DNA of 11,772 nt, from positions 1-11,772 of the forward strand of contig JAGAUG010000030.1 in NCBI GenBank assembly GCA_017828935.1, read 5' to 3'. Positions within the stretch are counted from its first letter, which is position 1, and each line of letters starts with the position of its first letter. The position numbers were made by a program, and so were the translations under genes. Shown here in pieces: positions 1 to 6,498 of the stretch. Source of the DNA: Oscillospiraceae bacterium. Lineage in GTDB: Bacteria; Bacillota; Clostridia; Oscillospirales; Ruminococcaceae. The notes beneath the pieces were generated by a model. It worked only from the letters and a program-made list of their open reading frames with translations. It was not told the DNA's origin and searched no databases.

Positions 1-471
1 ATTTGTGGTAGAAACAGTGGGGAAATAATTGAATCTGAAACTAGAAATACGACAATAAAAACAGAAGGTAAAGGAGAAAATAACAGCGGAGGAATTTGTG
101 GATTAGAACTTGAAACAGGAAGGATTAATAAGTGTATGGTAGATAAAAATACAAAAGTTATCTCTGAAGGTAATTATAAAAATTGTTCCGGAGGAGTTGT
201 AGGACAAAATTTGGGGACAGTATATAAAAGCAAAGTGGAAAAAATAAAAGTTATTGCTAGAGGCAACAGTAAAGAAAATATAAGCGGCGGAATTTGTGGA
301 AAAAATATGAATATTTTAGATACATGTACTGTTTCGTCAACGAAATTAGTTTCTGAAGACGGAAAATTAAATTATAAAGCGCCGATTTGTCCGTATGTAG
401 TAGGCGGAAAAATGAGTGATTGTAAAGAATACTCTTGGTTTGATTTATTAAGGCCAATTATCAGTTTTTAG
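1..471 (+). CDS. GLUG-like repeat surface protein, C-terminal part (partial)
   Basis: The frame is open from base 1 to the TAA at 469-471, giving 156 visible residues; the real start lies outside the window. The sequence is built from modules of about 31-34 residues. Each has a core like SGGICGxNxGxI followed by a short segment that often contains Cys, with cores beginning near visible residues 1, 32, 66 and 98. The modules resemble the GLUG repeat (GGLVGxNxGxIxNC) of secreted and surface beta-helical proteins. This C-terminal part has no transmembrane anchor or sorting signal; it ends in a short unique tail (WFDLLRPIISF). Several modules carry one Cys in the core and another near the end, so disulfides are possible in an exported protein. 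A likely family member lies at the other end of the window on the minus strand. Function is unknown; adhesion or cell-surface roles are typical of such repeats but are inference here. Confidence 0.7.
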   Translation: MCGRNSGEIIESETRNTTIKTEGKGENNSGGICGLELETGRINKCMVDKNTKVISEGNYKNCSGGVVGQNLGTVYKSKVEKIKVIARGNSKENISGGICGKNMNILDTCTVSSTKLVSEDGKLNYKAPICPYVVGGKMSDCKEYSWFDLLRPIISF

Positions 472-524
472 AGAGTAAAATTAATAAAACAAAAATTATT
501 TTATTGATTTTTATTAAAAAACAA

Positions 525-553
525 TTGACATGTTTATTATATAATATTATAAT
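525..553 (+). promoter_or_regulatory. Perfect consensus sigma-A type promoter
   Basis: TTGACA at 525-530 and TATAAT at 548-553 are separated by exactly 17 bp, the textbook housekeeping promoter. Transcription would start near 559-561 and run rightward. No plus-strand gene follows: dapA lies ahead in the opposite direction. The first thing transcribed would be the hairpin at 573-615. In AT-rich DNA TATAAT is cheap, but the perfect TTGACA at perfect spacing is not. Confidence 0.55.
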
Positions 554-559
554 ATTATT

Positions 560-625
560 ATAATTAATATTATTAAGAGCACGAGTGATATAAATTTTTC
601 CCCTCGGGCTCTTAAAATTAATTAT
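560..625 (+). ncRNA. Candidate small structured RNA (or untranslated leader)
   Basis: The predicted transcript from the 525-553 promoter can fold on itself almost from its first base. Bases 560-568 pair with 617-625 (9 bp), followed by a small internal loop. Bases 573-585 then pair with 603-615 (13 pairs with one A/G mismatch), closing a 17-nt loop. No open reading frame with a ribosome binding site is present. A U-rich but interrupted stretch follows, so the 3' end is uncertain. The same hairpin may simply be the dapA terminator. No known RNA family is recognised. Confidence 0.25.
573..615 (-). terminator. Probable terminator of the asd-dapA operon (hairpin)
   Basis: An inverted repeat begins 9 bp past the dapA stop codon. 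The arms are 573-585 and 603-615, 13 pairs with one internal mismatch, containing the only GC-rich bases of this intergenic region. On the minus strand it is followed by AT-rich sequence without a clean U-run, so it is not a classical intrinsic terminator. It could equally be part of a plus-strand RNA from the promoter at 525-553. Confidence 0.4.
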
Positions 626-1545
626 TAAAATTTATTAAAATTTATTTTGTAATTATCTAAACAAGATTTTAAAATTTTTATATTATTTTCTGTCATCGAA
701 GTTAGAGGAAGCCTACACTTTCCTACGTTCATATTAAGTAAGTTCATCGCTTGTTTTATTGGAACCGGGTTAACAGTTTTAAATAATTGTTCTATAATTG
801 GAATTAAGTTTATTTGGAGTTTTGCGCTCTCTGAAATTTTATTTTCAAAAAACAAATTACAAATATCGTGTATTTCTGTTGGGAATATATTAGCAGCTAC
901 GGAAATTACGCCCTGGCCTCCGAGAGACAAGATAGGAACAATTTGATCGTCGTTTCCGGAATATATAATTAAATTATTTTTGTTATTTTTGTTATCTGTA
1001 CAAAGAGATATTGTTTTTGCTATCTTAGATAAATTCCCGCTGGCTTCTTTAGTTGCTACGATATTTGGGTGTTCTGATAATTTAAGATAAGTTTCAGGCT
1101 CGATATTAAGACCGGTTCGGCTAGGAACGTTATATAAAATAATTGGCATCTTTACTGATTCGGCAATCGAAAAATAGTGTTTAACAAGACCGTCTTGAGA
1201 TGTTTTATTATAGTACGGAGTAACGATAAGTAAGGCGTCGACTCCAGCGAATTTAGCTTGTTGGCTTTTAAAAATTGATTTTGCTGTGCTGTTACTTCCG
1301 GAGCCAGCTATAATTTTTATTCTTGAGCTAGCGTGTTTAACAGAGTTATTTAATAGCGAAATATATTCGTCGTCGGTTAAGGTCGAAGATTCTCCAGTTG
1401 TTCCGGCGATAATTATAGCGTCGGTTTTTGAATCTATATGAAAATCTATTAATTCATATAGTTTATTATAATTTATACTTCCGTCTTCTAACATAGGGGT
1501 TACTAAGGCGACCCCGCTGCCTTTGAATATTAAATCTTTTGACAT
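625..1545 (-). CDS. dapA: 4-hydroxy-tetrahydrodipicolinate synthase
   Basis: Condenses pyruvate with aspartate semialdehyde, the first committed step to diaminopimelate and lysine, and in spore formers also to dipicolinate. The 306-residue length is near the usual ~290-300. Expected landmarks of the TIM-barrel family are all present: GTTGE at 48-52, Tyr112 in the TPYYN segment, Tyr138 in YNVPSRTG, Arg143, and the Schiff-base Lys166 in KEASGN. These match the catalytic Thr, Tyr, Arg and Lys of known DapA enzymes. The ATG start has GGAG 10 nt upstream. It is the second gene of an operon, 32 nt behind asd, whose product is its substrate; the upstream promoter near asd probably serves both. The enzyme is cytoplasmic. 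The only oddity is an Asn/Lys-rich insert near residues 182-191 (DNKNNKNN), a low-complexity expansion common in AT-rich genomes. Confidence 0.97.
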   Translation of the reverse strand: MSKDLIFKGSGVALVTPMLEDGSINYNKLYELIDFHIDSKTDAIIIAGTTGESSTLTDDEYISLLNNSVKHASSRIKIIAGSGSNSTAKSIFKSQQAKFAGVDALLIVTPYYNKTSQDGLVKHYFSIAESVKMPIILYNVPSRTGLNIEPETYLKLSEHPNIVATKEASGNLSKIAKTISLCTDNKNNKNNLIIYSGNDDQIVPILSLGGQGVISVAANIFPTEIHDICNLFFENKISESAKLQINLIPIIEQLFKTVNPVPIKQAMNLLNMNVGKCRLPLTSMTENNIKILKSCLDNYKINFNKF

Positions 1546-1577
1546 ATAAAAAACACTCCAAAAAAATAAAAATAAAA

Positions 1578-2630
1578 TTAAAATAATAAAGTTTTTTTAT
1601 TATATATATTTCCGGTTAATAAATAAGCTAAAATTTCGACAGCGTTAGTTGCGGCGCCCTTTCTTATATTATCAGAAACAACCCAAAGATTAAGGCCGTT
1701 TTTGATAGAAAAGTCGCGTCTTATTCTTCCAACAAAAACTTCGTTCTTACCAGAACAATCGACGGCCATCGGATATTTATTTTTAGACGGATCGTCGTGA
1801 ACAACAACGCCTGGAGATATGTCTAATAAAGATTTAATATCGTTTATTTTAAACTCAGTCGAAAGTTCGATATTGATTGATTCGCTGTGAGAGTTAAAGA
1901 CCGGTACTCTTACTGTTGTTGCGCTTATAGCGAGATTTGGTTCGTGAAGAATTTTTTTTGTTTCGTCGATCATCTTTTGTTCTTCTTTTGTGTAATTATT
2001 TTCAAGAAAGTCGTCGATTTGAGGAATACAGTTATTAAAAATCGGATATAAAAACTTTTCTAATTTATACTCTGTGTTATTTACATAAGAATTTATACCG
2101 TTTTTAAGATCGTTATAGCCCGATTTTCCGGCGCCTGAAACGGCCTGATATGTAGAGAATATAATTCGCTTAATTTTATATTTTTGATGAATTGGGTGAA
2201 GAACACAAGCAGCTTGAATTGTTGAGCAATTTGGATTAGATATAATATTACTATGATTTTCGAGATCTTGAGGGTTAACTTGGGGGATAACCAACGGGAT
2301 ATTTTTTTTCATTCGCCAAAAAGAGCTGTTATCTATTACGATGCAGTTTTTTGACGCAGCGATAGGAGCGAACTTTTCGCTTATATTAGAGCCAGCGGAA
2401 AATAAAGCAAAGTCAAATTTTTCGTCAAAAGATTTTTCGGTAAGTTCGTTTATTTGATAATCTTTATTTAGAAATTTTATTATTTTTCCGGCGTTTTTTT
2501 TCGAAGCAAATAATTTATATTCGTCTATTGGGAGATCAAACTCTTCTAAGACTTTTAAAAAACTTTGGCCAACTAAACCAGTTGCGCCGACAATAGCAAT
2601 TTTAATAGATTTATTTATAATTTTATTCAT
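1578..2630 (-). CDS. asd: Aspartate-semialdehyde dehydrogenase
   Basis: Reduces aspartyl phosphate to aspartate semialdehyde with NADPH, supplying DapA encoded just downstream. The 350-residue protein has the N-terminal nucleotide-binding motif GATGLVGQ (15-22), the catalytic Cys135 in SNPNCSTIQ, Gln162 in the YQAVSGAG segment, the catalytic His248 in RVPVFNSHSE, and the C-terminal VSDNIRKGAATNAVEI block, so it should be active. The start is ATG because an in-frame TGA lies 10-12 nt upstream. The nearest good Shine-Dalgarno (AAGGAG, 2647-2652) leaves a long 16-nt gap to the ATG. The N-terminus has about eight residues before the first strand, slightly more than usual. No aspartokinase gene is present in the window. 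The protein is cytoplasmic. Confidence 0.96.
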   Translation of the reverse strand: MNKIINKSIKIAIVGATGLVGQSFLKVLEEFDLPIDEYKLFASKKNAGKIIKFLNKDYQINELTEKSFDEKFDFALFSAGSNISEKFAPIAASKNCIVIDNSSFWRMKKNIPLVIPQVNPQDLENHSNIISNPNCSTIQAACVLHPIHQKYKIKRIIFSTYQAVSGAGKSGYNDLKNGINSYVNNTEYKLEKFLYPIFNNCIPQIDDFLENNYTKEEQKMIDETKKILHEPNLAISATTVRVPVFNSHSESINIELSTEFKINDIKSLLDISPGVVVHDDPSKNKYPMAVDCSGKNEVFVGRIRRDFSIKNGLNLWVVSDNIRKGAATNAVEILAYLLTGNIYNKKTLLF

Positions 2631-2690
2631 AGAATTATATCAACAACTCCTTAGAAATAAAAATAATTATTAATATATATGATATTTAAT

Positions 2691-2719
2691 ATTAGAATAT
2701 GAATCTAATTTATTGTAAA
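2691..2719 (-). promoter_or_regulatory. Candidate promoter for asd-dapA
   Basis: On the minus strand, TTTACA (2714-2719) and TCTAAT (2691-2696) are 17 bp apart, giving a start near 2684 and a leader of about 54 nt. The leader is nearly all A/T, so there is no room for a lysine riboswitch. In this composition chance matches are common. Confidence 0.35.
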
Positions 2720-2758
2720 TAATAATAAATAATAATAAATATTTAAATATTAAATATC

Positions 2759-2772
2759 AGGTGAGAGTGTTG
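2759..2772 (+). promoter_or_regulatory. Ribosome binding site deciding a TTG start
   Basis: AGGTGA (2759-2764) sits 5 nt before TTG at 2770-2772, close to the spacing used by yqhQ in this window (GAGGTGA, 6 nt, ATG). An earlier in-frame GTG at 2761 overlaps the Shine-Dalgarno itself and has none upstream. The true start is therefore most likely TTG 2770; GTG 2767 is a less likely alternative. Confidence 0.7.
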
Positions 2773-3495
2773 AAAAGTTTATTCAAGTCTTTTTTTATAA
2801 CGTTTATAATAACGATGACTAGCGGGATTTTATTATTAGTTTTTATGGATCCAAATAGTTTTAGTGGCCTTGATAATCTTGAAAAAGATATACAAGTTCA
2901 AACGAATTTAGAAAAAAAAATAAAAAGACCGGCAACAGAAGACGATATTTTAAATATATTACAAGTAATAAATTTAAAAGACAAAAAAATAATATTCGGA
3001 ATATTATTAGATCCAGTTAAAAATAATATTAGAATCGATGTTTTGTCGAACTTACAAAAAACTTCTTTTGGTAAAAAAAGTTTAAGCGAATTATATGATT
3101 ACGGCGGGGTAAAGTTACTTGTTAAGACTCTTAATAAAGACTATAATAAAAATTTTAATAAATATTTAGTTATAAAAAACGAAGATAATTTAATAGATTT
3201 ATTAGATATCGTAGGTAGCTTAGAAATAAAAGACGAATTGTTTGATTTTCTAAAAAAATATATGAATATAAAAAATCAAATTATCGATCCGGAATGTTTT
3301 GTAGAGTTAATTAATTATTCTGATAATAATATAATAAAAGAACTCTTTAAAGAAGTTATAAAACAAAAAATAATATTATTTGATTTTCCAATGGGTGAGG
3401 ATATTTTTAAAAAAATTATCAACAAAGTTGAAAGCGATATTTCATATAAAGATTTTTATAATCTAACAGAAGTAGATTTAAGTAAGTTAAATTAA
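2770..3495 (+). CDS. Divergent LCP (LytR-CpsA-Psr)-like membrane-anchored protein, probably non-catalytic
   Basis: The 241-residue protein from TTG begins with a short basic stretch and one membrane helix (about 5-26), with the rest probably outside the cell. The body follows the order of an LCP domain. Near 75-92 is a hydrophobic strand and LLDPVKNNIRID, like the LCP segment before the PRD motif. Near 110-119 is LYDYGGVKLLVKT, like the LCP YGG helix. Near 132-153 is KYLVIKNEDNLIDLLDIVG, like the LCP YVVVNFDGFKKLVDALGG segment. The C-terminus (SDISYKDFYNL) resembles the LCP TDLS end. LCP enzymes attach teichoic acids or capsule to peptidoglycan. The PRD arginine and the later RxRH-type arginines are not seen, so polymer transfer is unlikely. 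The assignment is by eye and remote. It is read with the CAP protein 24 nt downstream, in the same frame. Confidence 0.5.
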   Translation: MKSLFKSFFITFIITMTSGILLLVFMDPNSFSGLDNLEKDIQVQTNLEKKIKRPATEDDILNILQVINLKDKKIIFGILLDPVKNNIRIDVLSNLQKTSFGKKSLSELYDYGGVKLLVKTLNKDYNKNFNKYLVIKNEDNLIDLLDIVGSLEIKDELFDFLKKYMNIKNQIIDPECFVELINYSDNNIIKELFKEVIKQKIILFDFPMGEDIFKKIINKVESDISYKDFYNLTEVDLSKLN

Positions 3496-3519
3496 GATAA
3501 ATTAAAAGGGGTAATAAAT

Positions 3520-4782
3520 ATGTTTGTAGCTAATAATAATAATTCAGACGATTTTAAACATAGTAACTTTGAAAAAATAGCTTTAGAAATAATAAACCAA
3601 GAAAGAAAAAAAAATAAATTAGAGCCGTTGAGTTTGATGAAAAACTTGACAAAAATTTCGGATTTAAAAACAAAAGAAATGAGCAAGTATAGCGATTTGA
3701 GTGATTTTGTAAAGGATCAACAAGGTCAAAATTTACAAACTGTATTTAATATTTATAATATAAAAAACTGCAAGTTTATTTTTCAAAATATGGCTCAAGA
3801 TTATGAGAATACACAAGACATTATAAATAATTGGTTGAAAAACGAAAAAATAAAAAATAAAATACTTGATGGGGATGCAACGCATTTTTCGCTTAGTTAT
3901 TTAGAAGCCAATAATAAAAAATATTGGTTTAGCTTTATTATTTCGAAAACTGATGATTTTAAAGAAAGCGATGTTGAAAAAATAGCTTTAGAAATAATAA
4001 ATCAAGAGAGACAAAAAAATAAATTAAAGCCGTTGAGTTTGATGAAAAATTTGACAAAAATTTCGGATTTAAAAACAAAAGAAATGAGCAAGTATAGCGA
4101 TTTGAGTGATTTTGTAAAGACTCAACAAGGTCAAAATTTACAAGCTATATTTGATATTTATAACATCGAAAACTGTAAGTTTATTTTTCAAAATATGGCT
4201 CAAGGGTATATAACTCCTAAAGATATTGTAGACTCTTGGCTTAAAGATAGAGAAACAAAAACTAAGTTGTTAGACCAAGACGCAACGCACTTTTCGCTTA
4301 GTTATTTAGAAGCTAATAATAAAAAATATTGGTTTAATTTTATTATTTCGAAGCCCGACGATTTAGATGAAAAAACTTTATCAGAATATAGACAAGAAGT
4401 TGTTAACTTAACTAATCAAGAAAGAAAAAAAAATGGACTTGCACCACTAAAAATATTTAATACAATGATGGATGCTGCTCAAATAAGAGCGACTGAACAA
4501 GTAAAATTAAGCGGACACAAAAGACCAGATGGTAAGGATTATATTACAGTTGTTGATGACGTAAAATTTGATTTAACGGGAGCTTACTCGATTGGAGAAA
4601 ACGTCGCTCAAGGTCAGTATACTCCAAAAGAAGTTGTCGAAGGTTGGATGAATTCTCCGGGACATAGAGCAAATATTTTAAATCCTGATTATGAATACAT
4701 AGGCGTTGGAGCTGTTTCTGAAAAAAGTAAGCTTTATTGGTCGCAAATTTTTTATAGAGGCGATACACACGGAAGATCATAA
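3520..4782 (+). CDS. Triple CAP/SCP-domain protein, two domains degenerate
   Basis: The 420 residues form three tandem CAP (SCP/PR-1-like, YkwD type) domains: about 10-144, 145-279 and 288-413. Only the third has the CAP hallmarks: SGHKRPDG (His333), GENVAQG (Glu360) and SPGHRANIL (His382). In the first two, GEN is replaced by FQN, and the SPGHR segment by NEKIKNKIL or DRETKTKLL, so the His/Glu cavity residues are gone. Domains 1 and 2 are near copies at DNA level. The start is ATG with AAGGGG about 8 nt upstream. Odd for this family, there is no signal peptide: it begins MFVANNNNSDD. CAP proteins are usually secreted, so it may depend on the upstream membrane protein, with which it shares a frame, or be exported by another route. 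The biochemical role of bacterial CAP domains is poorly defined. Confidence 0.88.
   Translation: MFVANNNNSDDFKHSNFEKIALEIINQERKKNKLEPLSLMKNLTKISDLKTKEMSKYSDLSDFVKDQQGQNLQTVFNIYNIKNCKFIFQNMAQDYENTQDIINNWLKNEKIKNKILDGDATHFSLSYLEANNKKYWFSFIISKTDDFKESDVEKIALEIINQERQKNKLKPLSLMKNLTKISDLKTKEMSKYSDLSDFVKTQQGQNLQAIFDIYNIENCKFIFQNMAQGYITPKDIVDSWLKDRETKTKLLDQDATHFSLSYLEANNKKYWFNFIISKPDDLDEKTLSEYRQEVVNLTNQERKKNGLAPLKIFNTMMDAAQIRATEQVKLSGHKRPDGKDYITVVDDVKFDLTGAYSIGENVAQGQYTPKEVVEGWMNSPGHRANILNPDYEYIGVGAVSEKSKLYWSQIFYRGDTHGRS
3547..3951 (+). repeat. CAP tandem repeat, unit 1
   Basis: A 405-bp in-frame unit (135 codons, DDFK to IISKT). It is directly repeated at 3952-4356. Within 3630-3715 the two copies differ by very few bases, showing a recent duplication. 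Confidence 0.9.
3952..4356 (+). repeat. CAP tandem repeat, unit 2
   Basis: Second copy of the 405-bp unit. It is nearly identical in its first two-thirds and more diverged around residues 228-256, the segment that replaces SPGHR. It joins directly onto the canonical third CAP domain, which is too diverged to be a recent copy. Confidence 0.9.
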
Positions 4783-4885
4783 AATTTAAAAAAATAAAAA
4801 AACGAATAATATGAAATATTTTCCTAATAATTAAAATATAAAATAAAATTTTATTTTAATTGAGTTGGGAGAAGTATTTTAGACG

Positions 4886-5482
4886 ATGAAAAAAATAGAA
4901 GTTTCAGTTTTGATTGCATTTATATTTTCGATTGTTCTGTCAAATCTATTGATTTTTTTTGAAAAATATGATAAACTAAAAGACAGTGTTATTCGAGTGC
5001 ATATTTTAGCAAATTCTAATTCGAAAGAAGACCAGTTGCTTAAATATAAAATTAAAGACGATGTTTCGTCTAAGATTTCTGTTTTGTTAAAAAACACAAG
5101 AAATAAAGATCAAGCTAAAAAAATTATTTTAGATAATATAGATTATTTAAAGACTTTAACGAGATCAAAAATCAAAAAGAATGGCTATGATTATAATATA
5201 GATATTCGTTTAACAAAATCATATTTTACAACGAGAAAGTATGACGGTTTTGTTTTACCGGCTGGGAACTACGACGCTATAAAAATTATAATAGGCGAAG
5301 GTAAAGGAGCTAATTGGTGGTGTGTGGCTTTTCCGCCTATGTGTAGTCCTGTTTATAATAATAACGAAAAAAATAAAGAAATATTAGGGTCAGAGCAACT
5401 AGAGATGATAACAAAGCCTTGTAACTATAAATTCGCGATAATAGAATTTATAGAGAATATTATAAATCATAATAATAAATAA
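4886..5482 (+). CDS. spoIIR: Stage II sporulation protein R
   Basis: SpoIIR is made in the forespore and secreted across the intermembrane space to trigger SpoIIGA, the protease that activates pro-sigma-E in the mother cell. The 198 residues show an N-terminal membrane/signal segment (about 6-25), the conserved RVHILANSNSKEDQ block (37-50), and the diagnostic stretch from LPAGNYD (124-130) through GEGKGANWWCVAFPPMC (137-153). The C-terminal KFAIIEFIENI matches the clostridial tail. ATG 4886 is chosen because an in-frame TAG lies just upstream; the best Shine-Dalgarno, GGGAG at 4867-4871, is 14 nt away, which is long. I could not find a convincing sigma-F promoter in the AT-only region before it. 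Its 3' 140 bp are repeated twice, in decayed form, directly downstream. It establishes the organism as a spore former. Confidence 0.96.
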   Translation: MKKIEVSVLIAFIFSIVLSNLLIFFEKYDKLKDSVIRVHILANSNSKEDQLLKYKIKDDVSSKISVLLKNTRNKDQAKKIILDNIDYLKTLTRSKIKKNGYDYNIDIRLTKSYFTTRKYDGFVLPAGNYDAIKIIIGEGKGANWWCVAFPPMCSPVYNNNEKNKEILGSEQLEMITKPCNYKFAIIEFIENIINHNNK

Positions 5483-5505
5483 AATATATTATATAATTAT
5501 TTTTT
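5341..5505 (+). repeat. spoIIR tail repeat, unit 1 (coding, intact)
   Basis: Runs from the GTGTAG... at codon 153 of spoIIR through its stop and about 23 bp of AT-rich flank ending in a T-run. This is the parent copy of the units at 5506 and 5680. Confidence 0.85.
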
Positions 5506-5679
5506 GTGTAGACCAGTTTATAATAACGACGAAAATATTTATAATTAATAGAGAAATATTAGAGTTAGAGTGGGCTCGAGATGATAACAAGATCGCGAGA
5601 AAATAAATTCGCGATAATAGAATTTATAGAAAATATAAAATTTTAATAATAAATAAAATATATTATATAATTATTTTTT
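5506..5679 (+). pseudogene. Decayed duplicate of the spoIIR 3' end, unit 2
   Basis: Begins with GTGTAGACCAGTTTATAATAA, matching spoIIR from 5341, and carries AATTCGCGATAATAGAATTT and the same 3' flank as the real gene. It holds an insertion of about 12 bp (near 5536-5547) and several in-frame stops, so it is not translated as a SpoIIR tail. A perfect 7-bp inverted repeat (5592-5598 with 5609-5615, 10-nt loop) has arisen where spoIIR has AAGCCTTGTAACTA. The gene-free stretch 5483-5854 consists mostly of this unit and the next. Confidence 0.85.
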
Positions 5680-5830
5680 GTGTAGACCAGTTTATAATAA
5701 CGACGAAGATATTTATAATTAATAGAGAAATATTAGAGTTAGAGTGGGCTCGAGATGATAAGACAGACTCGAGAATATAAATTCGATTTATTAGAATTTA
5801 TAGAAAATATTATAAATAAAAAAATATTGT
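5680..5830 (+). pseudogene. Decayed duplicate of the spoIIR 3' end, unit 3
   Basis: Its first 80 bases are almost identical to unit 2 (one visible difference), so unit 3 was copied from unit 2 or the reverse, after the insertion. The second half recovers an open frame resembling the spoIIR C-terminus (EYKFDLLEFIENIIN), but the unit has no ribosome binding site and its frame runs into the next gene. Two CTCGAG palindromes at 5749-5754 and 5768-5773 can pair. It ends about 25 bp before the next gene. Confidence 0.8.
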
Positions 5831-5854
5831 ACAAGAGAGGGAATATAAAGTTTT

Positions 5855-6475
5855 ATGAAATTGAAAAATTTGGAAAAATCAAAAAAGATTTTAAAAATAA
5901 TAAAAAAACAAATTATGTTTTGTTTTTTTTTAATTTTTATTTTTACTCAAGGTTTGTTAGTTAGAGCTGCTGATATGGATAGTATTTTAGCTTTGGTTAG
6001 GGCTCCAATAGCGGGGGTGTCTTTACCAGAGAATATTATAGCTCAAGTTAGCGCCTATTTATTAGCTCATCCGGATATAGATTATGAAGCTCTTGAGGCT
6101 AAGGTTAGAGGTGCCAGGGCAGTAGTTGAAAATTCTGTAAGGGGCAAGGAAATAAATTCGATTTCTGATATAGCAAATAGCGTTTCTAGCGAACAAAAAA
6201 ATGCTCTTATTGCGAATATTCAAAGCGTTGCGAATGAAGCGAAAGTTTCGGTCGCTTTAGACCAAGACGAGAGCGGAAAAGATGAAATCGTTATTGTAGA
6301 CAAGTCTACTGGCGTTCCAGCTATTTCAGTTGATTCGATTATAAAATCAACTGGTAGATCACCGAACGTTTCTTTAAGACAAATAAAATATATTTTGTTT
6401 TTGTTTATTTCTCTTATAGAATTTGTTTTTATTTATAAATATAAAAAATATAAAAAAATAAAATATAATTTTTAG
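5855..6475 (+). CDS. Small surface protein with sorting signal, likely substrate of the adjacent sortase
   Basis: The 206 residues show all parts of a wall-anchored protein. A basic, long n-region and hydrophobic core (21-36) are followed by a plausible signal peptidase site after VRA (38/39). The ectodomain of about 130 residues is helical and Ala/Val/Asp/Glu-rich. The C-terminal sorting signal has a candidate pentapeptide SPNVS (169-173), a hydrophobic helix (178-194) and a Lys/Tyr-rich charged tail. SPNVS is not a standard LPXTG; it loosely recalls the SP/NP-type signals used by some clostridial sortases. ATG 5855 follows an in-frame TAA; GAGAGG ends 14 nt upstream. The sortase gene starts 23 nt downstream, arguing for co-transcription. 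The ectodomain coding sequence looks less AT-rich than its neighbours. I recognise no named domain in the ectodomain. Confidence 0.75.
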   Translation: MKLKNLEKSKKILKIIKKQIMFCFFLIFIFTQGLLVRAADMDSILALVRAPIAGVSLPENIIAQVSAYLLAHPDIDYEALEAKVRGARAVVENSVRGKEINSISDIANSVSSEQKNALIANIQSVANEAKVSVALDQDESGKDEIVIVDKSTGVPAISVDSIIKSTGRSPNVSLRQIKYILFLFISLIEFVFIYKYKKYKKIKYNF

Positions 6476-6498
6476 TTTTTTAAAGAGAGGCAAGATTG

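Noticed and set aside
257..457. Minus-strand frames of 64-78 codons opposite genes (at 257, 3492, 4544, 4879, 7162 and 8117)
   Set aside because: They lie antisense to well-supported genes, have no recognisable motifs and are shadows of AT-rich coding sequence.
2640..2760. Lysine riboswitch in the asd leader
   Set aside because: The region is about 130 bp, almost only A/T, with none of the GC-rich helices of the lysine aptamer.
4829..4861. A/T-only inverted repeat (AAAATAAAATTTTATTTT) between the CAP gene and spoIIR
   Set aside because: Weak pairing without G/C and no following U-run; expected by chance in this composition, so not called a terminator.
5755..5964. 69-codon frame starting ATGATAAGACAG
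   Set aside because: Its first half is the decayed third copy of the spoIIR tail, it has no ribosome binding site, and its end overlaps the true surface-protein gene in another frame.
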